Positions 31,501 through 39,408 of a stretch of 64,000 nt of DNA are shown here, piece after piece. The first letter of the stretch is position 1. Every line of letters starts with the position of its first letter. Origin of the DNA: Metapseudomonas resinovorans DSM 21078 (GTDB taxonomy: Bacteria; Pseudomonadota; Gammaproteobacteria; Pseudomonadales; Pseudomonadaceae). The notes under the pieces were generated by a model that saw only the letters and a list, made by a program, of their open reading frames with translations, did no database searches and had not been told where the DNA came from. The DNA lies in contig NZ_AUIE01000008.1 in NCBI RefSeq assembly GCF_000423545.1, positions 62,001 through 126,000 on the forward strand, read 5' to 3'. A program made the translations under genes and the position numbers.

Positions 31501-32501
31501 CCGGTGACGAAGAGCGTGGCTTCCGCCAGGCCGTAGCAGGCGAACCAGGCCGCCGTGTCAAAGCTGCACGGGCTGAATTTCGCCGCGAACGCGTCCAGGC
31601 TGTCCTTGCGGATGGGTTCGGAACCGGAGAACGCCAGGCGCCAGCCGGACAGATCGAGACGCGCCAGGGCCGATTCGCTGATGCGTTCGCAGCACAGGCG
31701 ATAGGCAAAGTCAGGGCCACCGCTGACGGTACCGCCGAAGCGGCTGATCGCGTCCAGCCAGCGCACCGGGCGTTCGAGGAAATACTGCGGCGACATCAGC
31801 ACCACCGGCACGCCGCTCCAGATGCCCTGCAGTAGGCCACCGATCAGGCCCATGTCGTGGTAGAGCGGCAACCAGCTGACGATCACATCGTCATCGCAGA
31901 TGCCGAAGCCCTGGCGGATCAGCTTCTCGTTGGCCACCAGGTTGCCATGACTCACCTGCACGCCCTTGGGCAGCGAGGTGGAACCGGAGGTGTATTGCAG
32001 GAAGGCGATGTCGGTATCGGCCAGTTCAACGCCCTGGAAGGCATCGGCCAACGACGCGTCCAGGCGGTCGACGCAGAGCAGGCTGCCGGACTCCTCGCCC
32101 AGCGCGGCCTGCAACTGGGCCTCCAGGTCGGTGGAGGTCAGCACCAGGCGTGGCTCGGCATCATCGAGGATGGAGTGCAGGCGCTGCAGGTGGTGTTGGC
32201 GGTTGGATTCCGGCGGGTAGGCCGGCACGGCGATTACACCAGCGTAGAGACAGGCGAAGAAGCTGGCGACGTAGTCCGGACCACTGTTGAACAACAGCAC
32301 GGCGCGATCACCGGCCACGGCGCGCTGCTGCAGGGCTGCCGCAACACGGCGGGCACACTGGTCCAGTTGGCGGTAGTCGAGCACTTCGCCCGTACCCTGG
32401 TCCTCGGTGAGGAAACGCAGGGCCATACGTTCCGGCTCCGCCGCAGCGCGACGCTGCAACGCCTCCACCAGGGTGCCTGGGAGATCGAACACTTCCGTCA
32501 T
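19530..32501 (-). CDS. pvdL: Pyoverdine chromophore non-ribosomal peptide synthetase
   Basis: 4323-residue NRPS in the cytoplasm that starts pyoverdine synthesis. Domain order, located by core motifs: fatty acyl-AMP ligase (YTSGST near 170), carrier protein (LGGNSIRA near 607), condensation (HHIIADGW near 803), adenylation ([11 protein letters not shown] near 1267), carrier (GGHSL near 1655), condensation (HHIVTEGW near 1856), adenylation (near 2330), carrier (GGDSI near 2728), epimerisation ([10 protein letters not shown] near 2917), condensation (HHILIDAW near 3389), adenylation (near 3867), carrier (near 4257). This is exactly the PvdL layout, which in P. aeruginosa loads an acyl chain, Glu, D-Tyr and Dab; no thioesterase is present, as expected since the chain passes to the next synthetase. 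Start ATG 32501 has AGGAAAG upstream. Confidence 0.96.
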   Translation of the reverse strand: MTEVFDLPGTLVEALQRRAAAEPERMALRFLTEDQGTGEVLDYRQLDQCARRVAAALQQRAVAGDRAVLLFNSGPDYVASFFACLYAGVIAVPAYPPESNRQHHLQRLHSILDDAEPRLVLTSTDLEAQLQAALGEESGSLLCVDRLDASLADAFQGVELADTDIAFLQYTSGSTSLPKGVQVSHGNLVANEKLIRQGFGICDDDVIVSWLPLYHDMGLIGGLLQGIWSGVPVVLMSPQYFLERPVRWLDAISRFGGTVSGGPDFAYRLCCERISESALARLDLSGWRLAFSGSEPIRKDSLDAFAAKFSPCSFDTAAWFACYGLAEATLFVTGARRGQGINVRKLDADALAANRAETGVGATAISCGYPQPEHELKLVDPLDGVTLGEGQVGEIWVSGASVALGYWNNPEASARTFVERDGRTWLRTGDLGFLLEGELHVTGRLKDMLIVRGHNLYPQDIERTVETEVEVVRKGRVAAFAVQHQGNEGIGIAAEIGRRVQKMVPPDVLVKMIRQAVAEAHQESPAVVVLLNPGALPKTSSGKLQRSACRSQLADGSLDHYALFREGEAIRQPGDEPAPAADGLVARLWREQLEVAELSSTDNFFALGGNSIRAVQVMARLREELGVAVEMRHLFEAPTLGEFSNRVERLAAEGGQAQGAIARLDRSQPLAQSAAQNRLWFLWQLDPHSAAYNIPGALRLRGSLDNVALKKSFQLLVERHESLRTTFHELDGQPVQRIHPAGGFQLRLIDLEDQPDAEARAQTIRESEALTPFDLENGPLLRVSLVRIDARDHLLLVTLHHIIADGWSLNLLLDEFSRLYSALGLGHHATLEPLPLQYADFAAWQNQWLAAGEGERQFDWWKAQLGEEQPLLLLPTDRARSPDARYRAGRYSIRLDKALAERLNQVARDHDASLFMLLLAGWQALLHRYSGQKDIRLGVPSANRSRLESQGLIGFFINTLVLRGELDGRMPFDALLAQARQRVLGAQGHQALPFEQLLEAFPEARAQGGLFQVLFNHQQRDHRALQRLPGLSAEELPWNSLEAKFELQLQSEEDERGRISLSFDYALELFDEATIARLATHFQRLLWQVAERPELAIGDVQLLGDTERARLALWGSAPGERARRWLPELIDEQVAAGGERPLLLGNPALSLGEVNARANRLANRLRALGVAPEVRVGICAERSPELLVGLLAILKAGGAYIPLDPDYPRERLAFMVADSGVQLLLTQSHLDVVELPDNVRRLDLDVADEGHWSDTAPALHLHGENLAYVIYTSGSTGKPKGVGVTHAALSERLLWMRDTYGFGTNDVFMQKAPVSFDVSVWECFLPLLCGSRLVLAAPGEHRDPARIVQLVCEHGVTVLHFVPALLQLFVDEPQLAQCASLRLLFSGGEALSAELRDRVFEQLPAVQLHNRYGPSETTINVTHWHCQAGEGAPVPIGRPLGNVQCLVLDDNLAPTAPGVAGELCIGGAGLARGYLGRAGLSAERFVPNPDGSGSRLYRTGDLARWRADGVLEYLGRVDQQVKLRGFRIELEEIEACLLAQPGVRQAVVVLRDSQAGPQLVGYVVADTEDQAHLLAGLKDALQQTLPDYMVPAHLLRLDAMPLSPAGKLERKALPEPQWRQREHVAPQTAVEQRLAAIWCNVLGIGNVGLDDDFFELGGHSLLATQIVSRSRQAFDIELPLRALFDASRLSAFATRVEAALAAGLRDSQGAITRVDRSQPLPLSYSQQRMWFLWQMEPDSPAYNVGGVARMSGRLEADRFEAALQALVKRHETLRTTFPSEGGVPVQQVSEDCGLRIRREDFSALPVDEFQPRLEAFTDAEAHQPFDLERGPLLRVCLVKAEAELHYLVVTLHHIVTEGWAMDIFARELAELYAAELEGREAELAPLPVQYLDYSQWHRQWLEGGEMQRQLDYWKAQLGGEQPLLEIPGDRPRPPVQSHAGDLFRFDLDDRLAARVRAFNAEHGLTMFMTMTAALGVLLYRYSGQDDLRIGAPVANRIRPESEGLIGAFLNTQVLRVQPEGRMSARELLEQVRQVAIDAQSHQDLPFDHLVEALQPQRSAAYNPLFQVMCNVQRWEFQQTREVAGLKLEYIANDARATKFDLNLEVTDLDERLGCCLTYSCDLFDRPRIARMAEHWQHLLRAMIETPDARLSELPLFTEQEHAALVAAHRQGADAYPLNTTVQQLFERQVAATPDAPALTFAGQHLSYAELNARANQLARRLAELGVGPEVRVGLALERSLEMVVGLLAILKAGGAYVPLDPEYPLDRLRYMVEDSGIALLLGQAGLLDALGELPEGVRGWCVERDSAALAGYAPDNLPLRSGPENLAYVIYTSGSTGQPKGVGVDQGAIAMHLQAVVADFGMRRDDCELHFYSINFDAASERLLAPLVCGARVVLRAQGQWGAEEICALIRDERVTILGFTPSYGCQLAQWLGGRGERLPVRLCITGGEALTPEYLHGIRAAFSPEAFFNAYGPTETVVMPLASLAPEQLEAGASSVPIGKVVGARALYVLDADLNLVPPGATGELYVGGEGLARGYHQRAGLTAERFVADPFGGQGGRMYRTGDLVRQRNDGLIEYVGRIDHQVKIRGFRIELGEIEARLQALPGVREAVVLALDASGGKQLVGYVLSEEVSLTRADAQRQAAYREQLKTQLKALLPDYMVPAHVVLLERMPLTANGKLDRKALPAPDPEHGRQAYAAPRNPREQQLAEIWREVLNLSQVGIHDNFFELGGDSILSIQVVSRARQQGIHFTPKDLFRFQTVQSLAEAAQDGPRKDVAAIEQGPLSGPAGLTPIHHWFFDGRDSGLDHWNQALLLEPGMALDPALLERALECLLEQHDALRLSFRRTEGAWSAEYRAPQKGQGLLWHSRVADGAERQALFESAQRSLDITHGPLLRAVLAEGPDDQQRLLLAIHHLVVDGVSWRVLLEDLQSLYRQLAEDREPSLPAKTSALGDWSRRLAAYASSESLREEQAWWQAHLQGADVEPPRDNPQGENTERHVRSVTARLDANRTRALLQQAPAAYRTQVNDLLLTALARVLCRWTGSDSALVQLEGHGREALFDEIDLTRSVGWFTSAYPLRLTMADGLGESIKAIKEQLRAVPHKGLGYGVLRYLADAPLRQALQALPQARVTFNYLGQFDQSFGADALFRPLEEPAGAQHDVDAPLPNWLSIDGQVYGGELQLRWTFSEQVFAPATVERLAADYQAELEGLLHHCLEEGVAGITPSDFPLARLSQDQLDGLTLAPSEIADIYPLTPMQQGLLLHTLLEPGSGIYFMQDRYTINSGIDFERFAAAWHAVVDRHEALRASFWWNSGENMQQIIHRRSTTAIELLDWSAEAEDDHEQRLRDLLKAEREAGFNLLEVAPFRLRLIRLGAERHWFIMSNHHILIDAWCRSLLMGDFLEIYGALGEGREAQLPTPPRYRDYIGWLQQQDVQAAADFWRDNLRGFERPSYIPSDRPFLRDNGAMRVGDRIIRLKVEEGARLRELAQRHQLTINTFAQAAWALVLRRYGGERDVLFGVTVAGRPVGMPEMQRTVGLFINSIPLRVPMPAVGERCSVRDWLQSLLEHNLALREYEYLPLVKVQECSELPKGQPLFDSLFVFENAPVEVSVLDRAQSLSASSESGRTHTNFPLTVVCYPGDDLSLHLSYDQRFFEEATIDRLLADFKRLLLALGDYIGSDFSELPLLGEEERGFLLEDCNRTERAYPLDQGYVRLFEAKVAEHPHKTVATCQGEAWNYGELNCRANRLGHALVAAGVRLDQPVALLGDRSLELLGMMIGAFKAGGGYLPLDPAHPAQRLVDILERSRAPALVCSRAFEAQARALLDELNCAHRPRLLVWEALQSGEGDEQDLGIYSGPGNLAYIIFTSGSTGQPKGVMVEQAGMLNNQLSKVPYLSLSEADVIAQTASQSFDISVWQFLTAPLCGAQVDIVPNAIAHDPLALLTHVRERGITVLESVPSLIQGMLASDAMDLAGLRWMLPTGEAMPPELARQWLQRYPAIGLVNAYGPAECSDDVALFRVDPASTEGAYLPIGTPTDNNRLYLLDAELQPVAMGAVGELCVAGTGVGRGYVGDPARSALVFLPDPFGEAGMRLYRTGDLARRRFDGVLEYVGRVDHQVKIRGFRIELGEIEARLHTHPEVRDGAVAVQEGATGKQLVGYLVPVDPQVDVAALRERVKQALKATLPEYMVPLHWLHLSELPHNANGKLDRKALPALDIGQAQGAFQAPRSELESTLAGIWGEVLKVERVGVTDNFFELGGHSLLATQIASRVQKTLQRNVPLRAMFECATVEELAHYIESLEDSAISEQKASRLDDLMASLEAL

Positions 32502-32558
32502 TTTTCTTTCCTGCCTGAATACGGCTTGCAATCGGTTTGATCGGGGAGTGCGGGCGGC

Positions 32559-33329
32559 TCAGCCACCTGCCTGGGAAATCCTGTCCGCCGGGCGGACGTC
32601 CGGGGTCCAGCCCCAGCTGGAGCGATAGCGCAGATGCCGCCCCAGGTGCGCCTTGAGGGTGCGCAGCACCCGCGCCTCGTTGTCGTGGATGAAGAAGTGA
32701 TGCCCCGCGTGCATGTCGAGGGAGAAGCTGGAGGCGGTTTCTTCCTGCCAGGCCAGCAGGTCGTCGACGCTGATGCTGTCGCGGCGGCCGCCGAATACGT
32801 GGAGCGGAATCGAGAGCGGCGACCTCGGGCTGTAGCGGTAGTGACCGCACAGCAGAAAGTCGGCACGCAGTACCGGCAGCAGCAGGTCGAGCAATTCTCG
32901 ATTGGCCAACACCGCCTCGGGCGTGCCACTGAGGCTGCGCAGCTTGGCGATCAGCTCGGCATCGCTCTTGGCGGCGGCGAACTCGGAAAAATCGCGCCGC
33001 GCCGGCGCAGCGCTTCCCGATACGAACAAGGCCACCGGCCGGGGCATGTCCAGCTCGCGAAGGGCATGGGCCATCTCGAAGGCCAGCAAGCCACCCAGGC
33101 TATGGCCGAACAGCGCATAAGGCTGCTGCGCCTCACCACGGATTTCGTTGGCCAGCCCGCGCGCCAACGCCAGGACATCGGTCGCGAAGGGCTCGCCGTG
33201 GCGCGCACCGCGGCCCGGCAGCTCCACCGGGCGAATGGCCAGCCACTGCGGCACCTTGCGGCGCCAGCGGGCGTAAGCCATGGCGCTGGCGCCGGAGTAC
33301 GGCATGCAGAACAGACGCAGTGCGACCAT
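32559..33329 (-). CDS. pvdG: Type II thioesterase of pyoverdine synthesis
   Basis: 256-residue external thioesterase that clears mis-loaded carrier domains of the pyoverdine synthetases. The serine motif is GHSLGG with S77, and the C-terminal acid and His are in FGGRRD and AGHHFFIHD. It lies between mbtH and pvdL on the same strand (gaps of 10 and 57 bases), as in the conserved pvdG-pvdL pair. The C-terminal tail is a little longer than in compact thioesterases. Confidence 0.92.
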   Translation of the reverse strand: MVALRLFCMPYSGASAMAYARWRRKVPQWLAIRPVELPGRGARHGEPFATDVLALARGLANEIRGEAQQPYALFGHSLGGLLAFEMAHALRELDMPRPVALFVSGSAAPARRDFSEFAAAKSDAELIAKLRSLSGTPEAVLANRELLDLLLPVLRADFLLCGHYRYSPRSPLSIPLHVFGGRRDSISVDDLLAWQEETASSFSLDMHAGHHFFIHDNEARVLRTLKAHLGRHLRYRSSWGWTPDVRPADRISQAGG

Positions 33330-33339
33330 GTCCGCCCCC

Positions 33340-33549
33340 TCAGGCCGTCACGCCTTCCATCTGCTGGCGCAGGCTCAGCGGACGCATATCGGTCCAGACC
33401 TGCTCGATGTACTCGAGGCATTCCTTCTTCAGGCCGCTCTTGCCGGCCGCGCGCCAGCCGGCGGGGATGGCCTTGTACTCCGGCCAGATGGAGTACTGCT
33501 CTTCGTGGTTCACCACCACCTGGAATATCACGTCGTCACGATCGAACAC
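33340..33549 (-). CDS. MbtH-like protein
   Basis: 69-residue MbtH-domain partner that binds NRPS adenylation domains and supports their activity. The invariant core [12 protein letters not shown]...IPAGW...GKSG...[14 protein letters not shown] is complete. The start is a GTG at 33549 with AGGAG 9 bases upstream, giving the normal MbtH length; the next upstream ATG would add over 50 unrelated residues. First gene of the mbtH-pvdG-pvdL-pvdH run, preceded by an iron-starvation type promoter at 33614-33637. Confidence 0.9.
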   Translation of the reverse strand: MFDRDDVIFQVVVNHEEQYSIWPEYKAIPAGWRAAGKSGLKKECLEYIEQVWTDMRPLSLRQQMEGVTA

Positions 33550-33613
33550 GGTGTCGCTCTCCTCTGTAGAAACCTGTCTGGAGCAGCTGTCTCCAGCGCT
33601 TTCACTGAGAAGA

Positions 33614-33637
33614 ACGGATGAGGATGAGAAGAAATTA
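33614..33637 (-). promoter_or_regulatory. PvdS-type (iron-starvation) promoter of mbtH-pvdG-pvdL
   Basis: On the minus strand TAATT is followed after exactly 16 bases by CGT. This is one mismatch from the PvdS iron-starvation box TAAAT-N16-CGT. It sits 65 bases upstream of the mbtH GTG. The same TAATT-N16-CGT occurs before the GNAT gene at 35770-35793, which strengthens the call. Confidence 0.65.
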
Positions 33638-33775
33638 CTTCGGAATGTTGCTCTCGCCCCTACGGCATGTGTTGCGCTTTCATCGCCTGAATCGGCAAAT
33701 TCACTCACCTGTCAAGAAAGATTCGTATTCCCAACACGACAATGCCAAGCACGAAAGATTCCGGCACAATTCTCA

Positions 33776-33794
33776 ACAATGATAACGATTCTTA
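33776..33794 (+). promoter_or_regulatory. Candidate Fur box upstream of pvdS
   Basis: ATGATAACGATT with flanks matches about 13 of 19 positions of the Fur consensus GATAATGATAATCATTATC by eye. It lies 90 bases before the pvdS ATG, where Fur control of this sigma factor is expected. Confidence 0.55.
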
Positions 33795-33883
33795 TTTGAC
33801 ACTGTGTGTCGTTAGCACTAGTTTTGTGCCCCGCCTCACCCCCAACCAGAAAGCAATACCAAGAAAGCGCACAGGTGAATCCA

Positions 33884-34450
33884 ATGCCAGAACAAGGACC
33901 TGTTGACTGCCTTGCCGCCGGTCATCCCCACTCCCCTTCGTTGCAGGCCTTCATCGATCACAGATCCATGATGGTGAAGATCGCCGCACGTATCACCGGC
34001 TGTCACTACCGCGCCGAAGACGTGGTGCAGGACGCCTTTTTCAGGCTGCAGTCTGCCCCGCTGCTCAAGCTGTCCTTCAAGGCCCAGCTCAGCTACATGT
34101 TCCAGACCGTGCGTAACCTGGCCATCGACCACTACCGCAAGCAAGCCCTGGAACTGCGCCACTCCAGCAGCGAAGAAGAGGGCCTGAACGTGGAACAGCA
34201 CGCCAGCGCATCCCCCGAAGCCCTGCACCTGCACCAGGAAACCCTGGAGAGGGTCGCCAACGCCCTCGGCCAGCTCCCCGAACGCACCCGTTACGCCTTC
34301 GAGATGTACCGCATCCACGGCAAGCCGCAGAAGGAAATTGCCGTGGAACTCGGGGTCTCCCCTACCTTGGTCAACTTCATGATTCGCGACGCCCTGATCC
34401 ATTGCCGCAAATCCATTGGCGCCGAGCGCGAGCTACGCAAGAGCGCGTAA
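33884..34450 (+). CDS. pvdS: Pyoverdine ECF sigma factor
   Basis: 188-residue iron-starvation sigma factor that directs RNA polymerase to pyoverdine promoters. Region 2 includes RAEDVVQDAFFRLQSAP and SFKAQLSYMFQTVRNLAIDHYRKQALE; region 4 includes RTRYAFEMYRIHGKPQKEIAVELGVSP, both very close to known PvdS. ATG 33884 chosen over 33806: AGGTG lies upstream and PvdS length fits. It faces mbtH; a Fur-like box lies in the promoter region and PvdS-type promoters are found before mbtH and the GNAT gene. Confidence 0.94.
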   Translation: MPEQGPVDCLAAGHPHSPSLQAFIDHRSMMVKIAARITGCHYRAEDVVQDAFFRLQSAPLLKLSFKAQLSYMFQTVRNLAIDHYRKQALELRHSSSEEEGLNVEQHASASPEALHLHQETLERVANALGQLPERTRYAFEMYRIHGKPQKEIAVELGVSPTLVNFMIRDALIHCRKSIGAERELRKSA

Positions 34451-34714
34451 CGCCCACGCCGAACTGTTTCCTGTCGGGACGAATTCATTGGCTATGTCTG
34501 CATTGCGTGTTGCAAGCACCTGCAGGGCTCTTGGCCCAATGGTAAATCTCTCGCAACAGCTAACGCCGACATAGGCAACTCATTCGCCAAGGGCAGCGAA
34601 GCTGCCCAACTGACAGGGCCGAAAGGCGAACCTGCGGTCCGCTTGGCGATTGAAATCGCCCCTGCAGCGCCACTCCGCCACAACAGCTGACCCCAGGTTC
34701 TCGGGGCCAGACGC
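34451..34714. repeat. Composite dispersed repeat downstream of pvdS
   Basis: No gene. 34478-34680 is a copy of the dispersed repeat: GAATTCATTGGCTATGTCTGCAT, CTCGCAACAGCTAACGC, CGACATAGGCAACTCATTCGCC, then CTTGGCGATTGAAATCGCCCC. The GCTGGCAAGCCAGC palindrome found in other copies is missing here. Confidence 0.65.
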
Positions 34715-35731
34715 TCAGCACAATTCACAACGATCGAAGAACCACTCGCGTTCGAGCACCATCAGCGCCGCGCGCTTGTGGGGGAAGTTGAATTCCTTCT
34801 CGCGATAGAAGCCTTGCGCCTGCATGTGGGCGATCATCCGCGCGTTGTCGGCGCGGGGTTCGGCCACCACCTTGCGGGTGCGGTTGTCGTCGAGGAACAG
34901 GTAGTGGGCCAGGGCGGACAACCAACTCGCCACCTTGTGCGGACCACGGTGCTTTTCCTCACCTACGAGCATGTGGATGCCCCGGTCGTAGTCGTCCACG
35001 GTATAGAACGGCGCAATGCGATCTTCCTTGGCCCAGTAGGCTTCGAAGTAAGCGAAGGGTTCGTCATCGAAGCAGCCGATCAGGGTCAGGGTGTGCGGAT
35101 CATCCGCCAGCTTCTGCAGGTACTCGCGGTGCTGCTCCAGGCTGCCGCCCTCCTGCCAGAACGCCAGCACGCGGGGGCTGTTCTGCCAACGATTGAAGCG
35201 CTCCAAGTCCAGTTCGATATCCAGGGTGCGCAGAGAGATCCAACTGCCCAGGCGCGCATCGAAACGGCGATAGACCTCACCGCTGGCCTTGGGCGCCCGC
35301 AGTGGATGGCGACGGCCATTGGCGTTCATCACCATCTGCTGCGGGTAGCCAATGCCCGGGGCACCTCGCAACCAGGGATCGGGCAATTGCCAGAACAGGC
35401 CTCGCTCGGCATGCAGCAGGCCGGCATCGGCGGGAATCAGCAGGCCACTGCGCAGGGCGCTGTCCGCTGTAACGTCCAAGCGCCAGGCCAGCCGCTGGTG
35501 CTCGGGCGAGCGTGCGAAGTGCCAGTAGCAGAAGGCCTGGATGGCAGCCAGGGCCTCACCGGCTGCGACTTCCTGCAACTGGAACAAAGGCAGCCCGCCC
35601 TCCTCGCCGACAGCGACCTGCGCCAGGGACTGGCTGCCGCGCAACAAGCGCAAGCGGCGTGAACTCGCTTCGATGCTGAGGTGCTCGCCGCCTGGCAGCG
35701 GCAATCGATGAAGACCTTCGGGATGATTCAT
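34715..35731 (-). CDS. Siderophore-type GNAT acetyltransferase (IucB/PvdYII-like)
   Basis: 338-residue protein whose C-terminal half is a GNAT acetyl- or acyltransferase (residues about 165-338, with FNRWQNSPRVLAFWQEGG, the acetyl-CoA region VGEEKHRGPHKV and LDDNRTRKVVAEPRADN), the arrangement of siderophore hydroxylamine acyltransferases such as IucB. A role in acylating hydroxyornithine of pyoverdine, like PvdYII, is inferred. In support, a TAATT-N16-CGT PvdS-type promoter precedes it by about 40 bases. It converges on pvdS with a repeat between. The exact substrate is not shown. Confidence 0.8.
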   Translation of the reverse strand: MNHPEGLHRLPLPGGEHLSIEASSRRLRLLRGSQSLAQVAVGEEGGLPLFQLQEVAAGEALAAIQAFCYWHFARSPEHQRLAWRLDVTADSALRSGLLIPADAGLLHAERGLFWQLPDPWLRGAPGIGYPQQMVMNANGRRHPLRAPKASGEVYRRFDARLGSWISLRTLDIELDLERFNRWQNSPRVLAFWQEGGSLEQHREYLQKLADDPHTLTLIGCFDDEPFAYFEAYWAKEDRIAPFYTVDDYDRGIHMLVGEEKHRGPHKVASWLSALAHYLFLDDNRTRKVVAEPRADNARMIAHMQAQGFYREKEFNFPHKRAALMVLEREWFFDRCELC

Positions 35732-35740
35732 GGGGTTCTC

Positions 35741-35778
35741 TCGCTACGACTGGGTCCGATACCCAGTGAACGTAGCGA
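35741..35778. repeat. Long inverted repeat over the GNAT promoter
   Basis: Arms TCGCTACG ACTGGGT (35741-35755) and ACCCAGT, three bases, CGTAGCGA (35761-35778) around a 5-base loop. The right arm contains the CGT of the -10 element, so it may be an operator rather than a transcript hairpin. Confidence 0.6.
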
Positions 35779-35793
35779 GGGGGCAGGAAATTA
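35770..35793 (-). promoter_or_regulatory. PvdS-type promoter of the GNAT gene
   Basis: Minus strand TAATT, 16 bases, CGT, identical in form to the promoter before mbtH. The CGT lies about 39 bases upstream of the GNAT ATG at 35731. Confidence 0.65.
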
Positions 35794-35853
35794 GGTTCAT
35801 CCCCAGCACATAGGGAATGCGCCCGCGCTGGACCTGAGCGCAGTCCCCTCCCC

Positions 35854-36432
35854 TTACGCCTGCTTGCGCTTGCGGAACTCGGCCACCTTATGCCGGTTCC
35901 CGCACAGCGCCATGCTGCACCAGCGGCGACGGTGGGACTTGGTGCGGTCGTAGAACCAGAGCACGCAGTCGGGGTGTTCACAGACCCGCACCAGGTTGAA
36001 ATCGCCTGCCACCAGCAGCTCCGCCGCCGCTTCCGCCAGCGGCGCCAGGTACTGCTCGGCGGTGCCTGCCGCCCGCACCGTTTCCACACGAGGCTCACCA
36101 TCGGCGGGCCAATCCAGACGCAGATGGCTGGGCCCGGCGAGGAAACGGTTGAGCACCTCGGGATTCCCCCTACCGCCTGACTTGCGCCGCTCCACCAGCT
36201 CGCGCACGGCTTCGCGCAGGGCCAATGCGGCCTGCAGCAACTCGCCCTTGGCGACGCGCGCTTGCGGCAGGTTCCAACCGGTGCGGGCCAGCCATGCCTG
36301 GACGTCCGCATCGCTGTGCCAGAACTCGTACGGAGCGCCATCCACCACCGCCAGGGTGTTGAGCAGGTCGAGCACCGGGTGGTCGGCCAGTACGAAGGGT
36401 TCGAGAGGGGCTGGGGACGCGACGGTGGTCAT
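35854..36432 (-). CDS. CGNR zinc-finger / ABATE-domain regulator
   Basis: 192-residue protein: N-terminal ABATE region (residues about 10-130, HPVLDLLNTLAV) and a C-terminal CGNR zinc finger with CEHPDCVLWFYD...RRRWCSMALCGNRHKVAEFRKRK, the Cys pairs being likely zinc ligands and the basic tail DNA binding. Such proteins are thought to be transcription regulators. ATG 36432 has GGAGT upstream; the frame runs on to 36552 without support. It faces the alpha/beta hydrolase across a 176-base region with six GTAAC/GTTAC boxes, so it is the likely regulator of both genes. Confidence 0.88.
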   Translation of the reverse strand: MTTVASPAPLEPFVLADHPVLDLLNTLAVVDGAPYEFWHSDADVQAWLARTGWNLPQARVAKGELLQAALALREAVRELVERRKSGGRGNPEVLNRFLAGPSHLRLDWPADGEPRVETVRAAGTAEQYLAPLAEAAAELLVAGDFNLVRVCEHPDCVLWFYDRTKSHRRRWCSMALCGNRHKVAEFRKRKQA

Positions 36433-36463
36433 GGCGACACTCCGGTCAGTGAATGCTGGAAGT

Positions 36464-36595
36464 GTAACCCTATAAACACAACATGAACAGTTACGACGAA
36501 TGGCATATGTAACCCACATTCTTTTAGTTGACAGGTTACTTAGCCGGCTCATACTGCGCCACAGAGTAACCGCAATTAACAGTTTTATAAGTTAC
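36464..36595. promoter_or_regulatory. Array of GTAAC/GTTAC operator-like boxes
   Basis: Three GTAAC boxes (36464, 36509, 36566) each paired with a GTTAC box (36490, 36535, 36591), as GTAAC-N21-GTTAC, GTAAC-N21-GTTAC and GTAAC-N20-GTTAC. All six lie between the divergent CGNR regulator and hydrolase genes. Confidence 0.6.
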
Positions 36596-36608
36596 GGAGT
36601 GCCACGCC

Positions 36609-37496
36609 ATGACCTCGCCCCTCGTTCATATCTCGGTTCGCCACCAATTCGTCGAAGCCGACGGCGTTCGTGTGTTCTACCGCGAAGCTGGCGATCCCGC
36701 CGCCCCAACCCTGCTGCTGGTTCACGGCTACCCCAGTTCATCCCACCAGTTCCGCGACCTGATCCCGCTGCTGGCTGACAGATTCCACATCATCGCGCCG
36801 GACCTGCCCGGCTTCGGTTTTACCGAGGTGCCGGAAGAGCGCGCCTACCGCTACAGCTTCGATGCCCTGGCCACCACCCTTGGCGCCTTCGTCGACGAGC
36901 TGGGACTGAAGCGCTACGCCCTCTACGTATTCGACTACGGCGCGCCCACCGGCCTGCGCCTGGCCCTGGCCCACCCCGAGCGGGTCACCGGCCTGGTGTC
37001 GCAGAACGGCAACGCCTACCTGGAGGGTCTGGGTGATGCCTGGGAGCCGATCCGTGCCTACTGGGCAGAGCCGAGCAACGCGGAACGCCGCCAGGTGGTT
37101 CACGATGCCGTGCTCAACCTGGACGGCACCCGCTGGCAATACGTGCATGGTGTGAAGGACATCGCGCTGGTCGCCCCGGAAGCCTATTACCTCGACGCCC
37201 TGCTGCTGGAGCGCCCGGGCAACAAGGACATCCAGCTCGACCTGTTCCTCGACTATGCCAACAACCTGAAGCTTTACCCGGCGTTCCAGGCATTTTTCCG
37301 CGATACGCGGTTGCCGTCCCTGGTGATCTGGGGCGAACACGATCCCTTCTTCATCCCGCCGGGCGCCGAAGCCTTCAAGCGTGACAATCCCAATGCGGTG
37401 GTGGAGCTGCTGGATACCGGGCACTTCGCGCTGGAAACCCATGTCGGTTATATCGCCCAGCGGATTCGGGAGGTGTTGGGCGATATTCCGGCTTGA
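36609..37496 (+). CDS. Alpha/beta hydrolase (epoxide hydrolase / haloalkane dehalogenase type)
   Basis: 295-residue soluble alpha/beta hydrolase. The oxyanion motif is HGYP (residues 39-42), the nucleophile is an Asp, D109, in FDYGAPTG rather than Ser, and the acid/base pair is D245 in GEHDPFF and H272 in GHFALETH. An Asp nucleophile points to epoxide hydrolase or dehalogenase chemistry via an ester intermediate. Halide-stabilising Trp residues cannot be assigned, so the substrate is open. Divergent from a CGNR regulator that likely controls it. Confidence 0.88.
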   Translation: MTSPLVHISVRHQFVEADGVRVFYREAGDPAAPTLLLVHGYPSSSHQFRDLIPLLADRFHIIAPDLPGFGFTEVPEERAYRYSFDALATTLGAFVDELGLKRYALYVFDYGAPTGLRLALAHPERVTGLVSQNGNAYLEGLGDAWEPIRAYWAEPSNAERRQVVHDAVLNLDGTRWQYVHGVKDIALVAPEAYYLDALLLERPGNKDIQLDLFLDYANNLKLYPAFQAFFRDTRLPSLVIWGEHDPFFIPPGAEAFKRDNPNAVVELLDTGHFALETHVGYIAQRIREVLGDIPA

Positions 37497-37672
37497 TGGG
37501 CTGAGCGTCTTGCAGGGGTGATTTCATTCGCTATGTCTGCCTTGGCTGTTGCGAGAGATTCACCATTGGGCGAAGAGCCCTGTAGGAGCTGGCTTGCCAG
37601 CGAAACGGGGCCATTCGCTACGGGCAGTGCAGCTGCTTGCAACACGTTATGCAGTCGCCACGCTTGATCTTC
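37497..37672. repeat. Composite dispersed repeat upstream of acuR
   Basis: Copy of the dispersed repeat: CAGGGGTGATTTCATTCGCTATGTCTGC, CTGTTGCGAGAGATTCACCATTGGGCG, then GTAGGAGCTGGCTTGCCAGCG and GCAGTGCAGCTGCTTGCAACACGTTATGC. No gene seen. Confidence 0.65.
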
Positions 37673-37687
37673 TAGACGATCAGTCTA
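37673..37687. promoter_or_regulatory. AcuR operator before acuR
   Basis: TAGAC-GATCA-GTCTA, 13 bases before the acuR ATG. The same TAGAC-N5-GTCTA is found before acuI at 38368-38382. Confidence 0.7.
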
Positions 37688-37700
37688 ATATCCCGTCCCC

Positions 37701-38333
37701 ATGACCGACCTGCATCCCAAACCCCGCCGTGGCCGCCCGCCCAAGGTCGACCGTGACTTCTCTGACACCCGCGCCGCGCTGATCCGCTGTGGCATGGAGA
37801 TCCTTACCGAGCAGGGTTTCATGTCCACCGGCATCGACGCGGTGCTCAAGCGTGTGGGCGTGCCGAAGGGCTCCTTCTATCACTACTTCGACAGCAAGGA
37901 AGCCTTCGGGCAGGCGGTGCTGGAGAGCTATGCCGGCTACTTCGCCCACAAGCTCGACCGATACCTGCTGCAAGAAGACGTGCCCCCGCTGCAACGCCTC
38001 TGCAACTTCGTCGAAGACGCCAAGGCCGGCATGCTCCGCCACGCGTTCTGCCGAGGTTGCCTGGTGGGCAACCTGGGTCAGGAAGTGGCCATCCTGCCAG
38101 AAGGTTTCCGCCTGGAACTGGAGGCCATCCTCTGCAGTTGGCAGGACCGTCTGGCCCAATGCCTGCGCGAAGCCTGTGCAGCCGGTGAGTTGTCGGCGAA
38201 AGCGGACTGCGAAGGGCTTGCGGCGTTCTTCTGGATTGGCTGGGAAGGCGCCGTGTTGCGTGCCCGGCTGACGCGAGACAACGTTCCACTGGATGTTTTC
38301 TTCAAAGGATTCTTGGCCGGACTGCCGCGCTAG
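37701..38333 (+). CDS. acuR: TetR/AcrR family regulator, AcuR type
   Basis: 210-residue TetR repressor: an N-terminal basic arm RRGRPPK, the helix-turn-helix TGIDAVLKRVGVPKGSFYHYFDSKEAF (residues about 37-65) and a C-terminal ligand domain with two Cys (FCRGCL). The arrangement with the following acrylyl-CoA reductase gene and matching operators before both genes is that of AcuR, which senses acrylate in other proteobacteria. ATG 37701 is used. Ligand here is inferred. Confidence 0.82.
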   Translation: MTDLHPKPRRGRPPKVDRDFSDTRAALIRCGMEILTEQGFMSTGIDAVLKRVGVPKGSFYHYFDSKEAFGQAVLESYAGYFAHKLDRYLLQEDVPPLQRLCNFVEDAKAGMLRHAFCRGCLVGNLGQEVAILPEGFRLELEAILCSWQDRLAQCLREACAAGELSAKADCEGLAAFFWIGWEGAVLRARLTRDNVPLDVFFKGFLAGLPR

Positions 38334-38360
38334 CCCGAAAGGGCGCGCGGTTTTTCGGGC
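38333..38360 (+). terminator. Possible hairpin after acuR
   Basis: GCCCGAAA (38333-38340) pairs with TTTCGGGC (38353-38360), immediately after the acuR stop. The T-run is inside the loop side, not after the stem, so termination is uncertain. Confidence 0.35.
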
Positions 38361-38367
38361 CTATTTA

Positions 38368-38382
38368 TAGACGACTGGTCTA
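38368..38382. promoter_or_regulatory. AcuR operator before acuI
   Basis: TAGAC-GACTG-GTCTA, 15 bases upstream of the acuI ATG and overlapping its likely start-site region; the partner of the site at 37673. Confidence 0.7.
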
Positions 38383-38397
38383 ATTGGAGGTGTGAGC

Positions 38398-39381
38398 ATG
38401 TTCAACGCAATCCTGATCGAGAAGGACGAGGCCGGTTACCGCGCCCGCAGTACCCAACTGGATGAAGCGCAGCTGCCGGAGGGTGATGTCACCGTTCGCG
38501 TGGCCTACAGCACCCTCAACTACAAGGACGGGCTGGCCATTACCGGCAAGAGCCCGGTCGTGCGCCAGTTCCCCATGGTGCCGGGCATCGACCTGGCCGG
38601 CACCGTCGAAGCCAGCAGCAACCCGGACTACAAGGTCGGCGACGCGGTACTGCTCAATGGCTGGGGCGTGGGCGAAACCCATTGGGGCGGACTGGCGCAG
38701 AAGGCGCGCTTGAACGGCGACTGGCTGATCCCGCTGCCCAGCGCCTTCACCCCGCGCCAGGCCATGGCCATCGGCACTGCCGGCTACACCGCCATGCTGT
38801 GCCTGCTGGCACTGGAGCGCCACGGCCTGAAACCCGGCCAGGGCGACGTGCTGGTCACCGGCGCCAACGGTGGCGTCGGCAGTTTCGCCATCGCCCTGCT
38901 CGCCCGCCTGGGCTACCGGGTCGTCGCGGCCACCGGTCGTACCCATGAGGTGGATTACCTGAAGGGCCTGGGTGCCGCCGAGATCATCGACCGCGCTGAA
39001 CTCTCCGAGCCGGGCCGCCCGCTGGGCAAGGAACGCTGGGTCGCCGCCATCGACTCGGTGGGCAGCCACACCCTGGCGAATGTCTGTGCCGGCTTGCGAG
39101 CCGACGGCGCCGTGGCCGCCTGTGGCCTGGCCCAGGGGATGGACTTTCCCTCCAGCGTGGCGCCCTTCATCCTCCGTGGCGTGAGCCTGCTGGGCATCAA
39201 CAGCGTCACCCGCCCGCGCGCCGAGCGGATCGAAGCCTGGGATCGCCTGGCACGGGACCTGGATCTCGCCCAACTGGACGCCATCACCCACGAAATCGGC
39301 CTGGGCGATGCCATTGCCGTAGCCGGCGACCTGCTGGCCGGCAAGGTGCGCGGTCGCGTGGTGGTGAACGTCGACGCGTGA
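38398..39381 (+). CDS. acuI: Acrylyl-CoA reductase (NADPH), MDR family
   Basis: 327-residue zinc-independent medium-chain reductase of the AcuI/YhdH group that reduces acrylyl-CoA to propionyl-CoA, detoxifying acrylate. [38 protein letters not shown]-like segment GTAGYTAM and the cofactor loop [14 protein letters not shown] are characteristic. ATG 38398 lies 7 bases after GGAGG; GTG 38392 is an alternative. Downstream of acuR with its own operator. Confidence 0.9.
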   Translation: MFNAILIEKDEAGYRARSTQLDEAQLPEGDVTVRVAYSTLNYKDGLAITGKSPVVRQFPMVPGIDLAGTVEASSNPDYKVGDAVLLNGWGVGETHWGGLAQKARLNGDWLIPLPSAFTPRQAMAIGTAGYTAMLCLLALERHGLKPGQGDVLVTGANGGVGSFAIALLARLGYRVVAATGRTHEVDYLKGLGAAEIIDRAELSEPGRPLGKERWVAAIDSVGSHTLANVCAGLRADGAVAACGLAQGMDFPSSVAPFILRGVSLLGINSVTRPRAERIEAWDRLARDLDLAQLDAITHEIGLGDAIAVAGDLLAGKVRGRVVVNVDA

Positions 39382-39387
39382 CCGGGA

Positions 39388-39408
39388 AAGGCACCTGTCA
39401 GGTGCCTT
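39388..39408. terminator. Inverted repeat between convergent acuI and MCP genes
   Basis: AAGGCACCT (39388-39396) and AGGTGCCTT (39400-39408) with a 3-base loop between two converging genes; the MCP stop codon overlaps it. T-runs are short, so efficiency is uncertain. Confidence 0.45.

Noticed and set aside
19422-31835. Very long plus-strand open frames (1329, 1103 and 1028 residues) opposite pvdL
   Set aside because: They are antisense shadows of the high-GC pvdL gene, with no family motifs; pvdL on the minus strand has complete NRPS motifs.
33340-33708. 122-residue version of the MbtH protein with an ATG start at 33708
   Set aside because: The added 53 residues are unlike MbtH proteins and cover the PvdS-type promoter; GTG 33549 gives the normal length.
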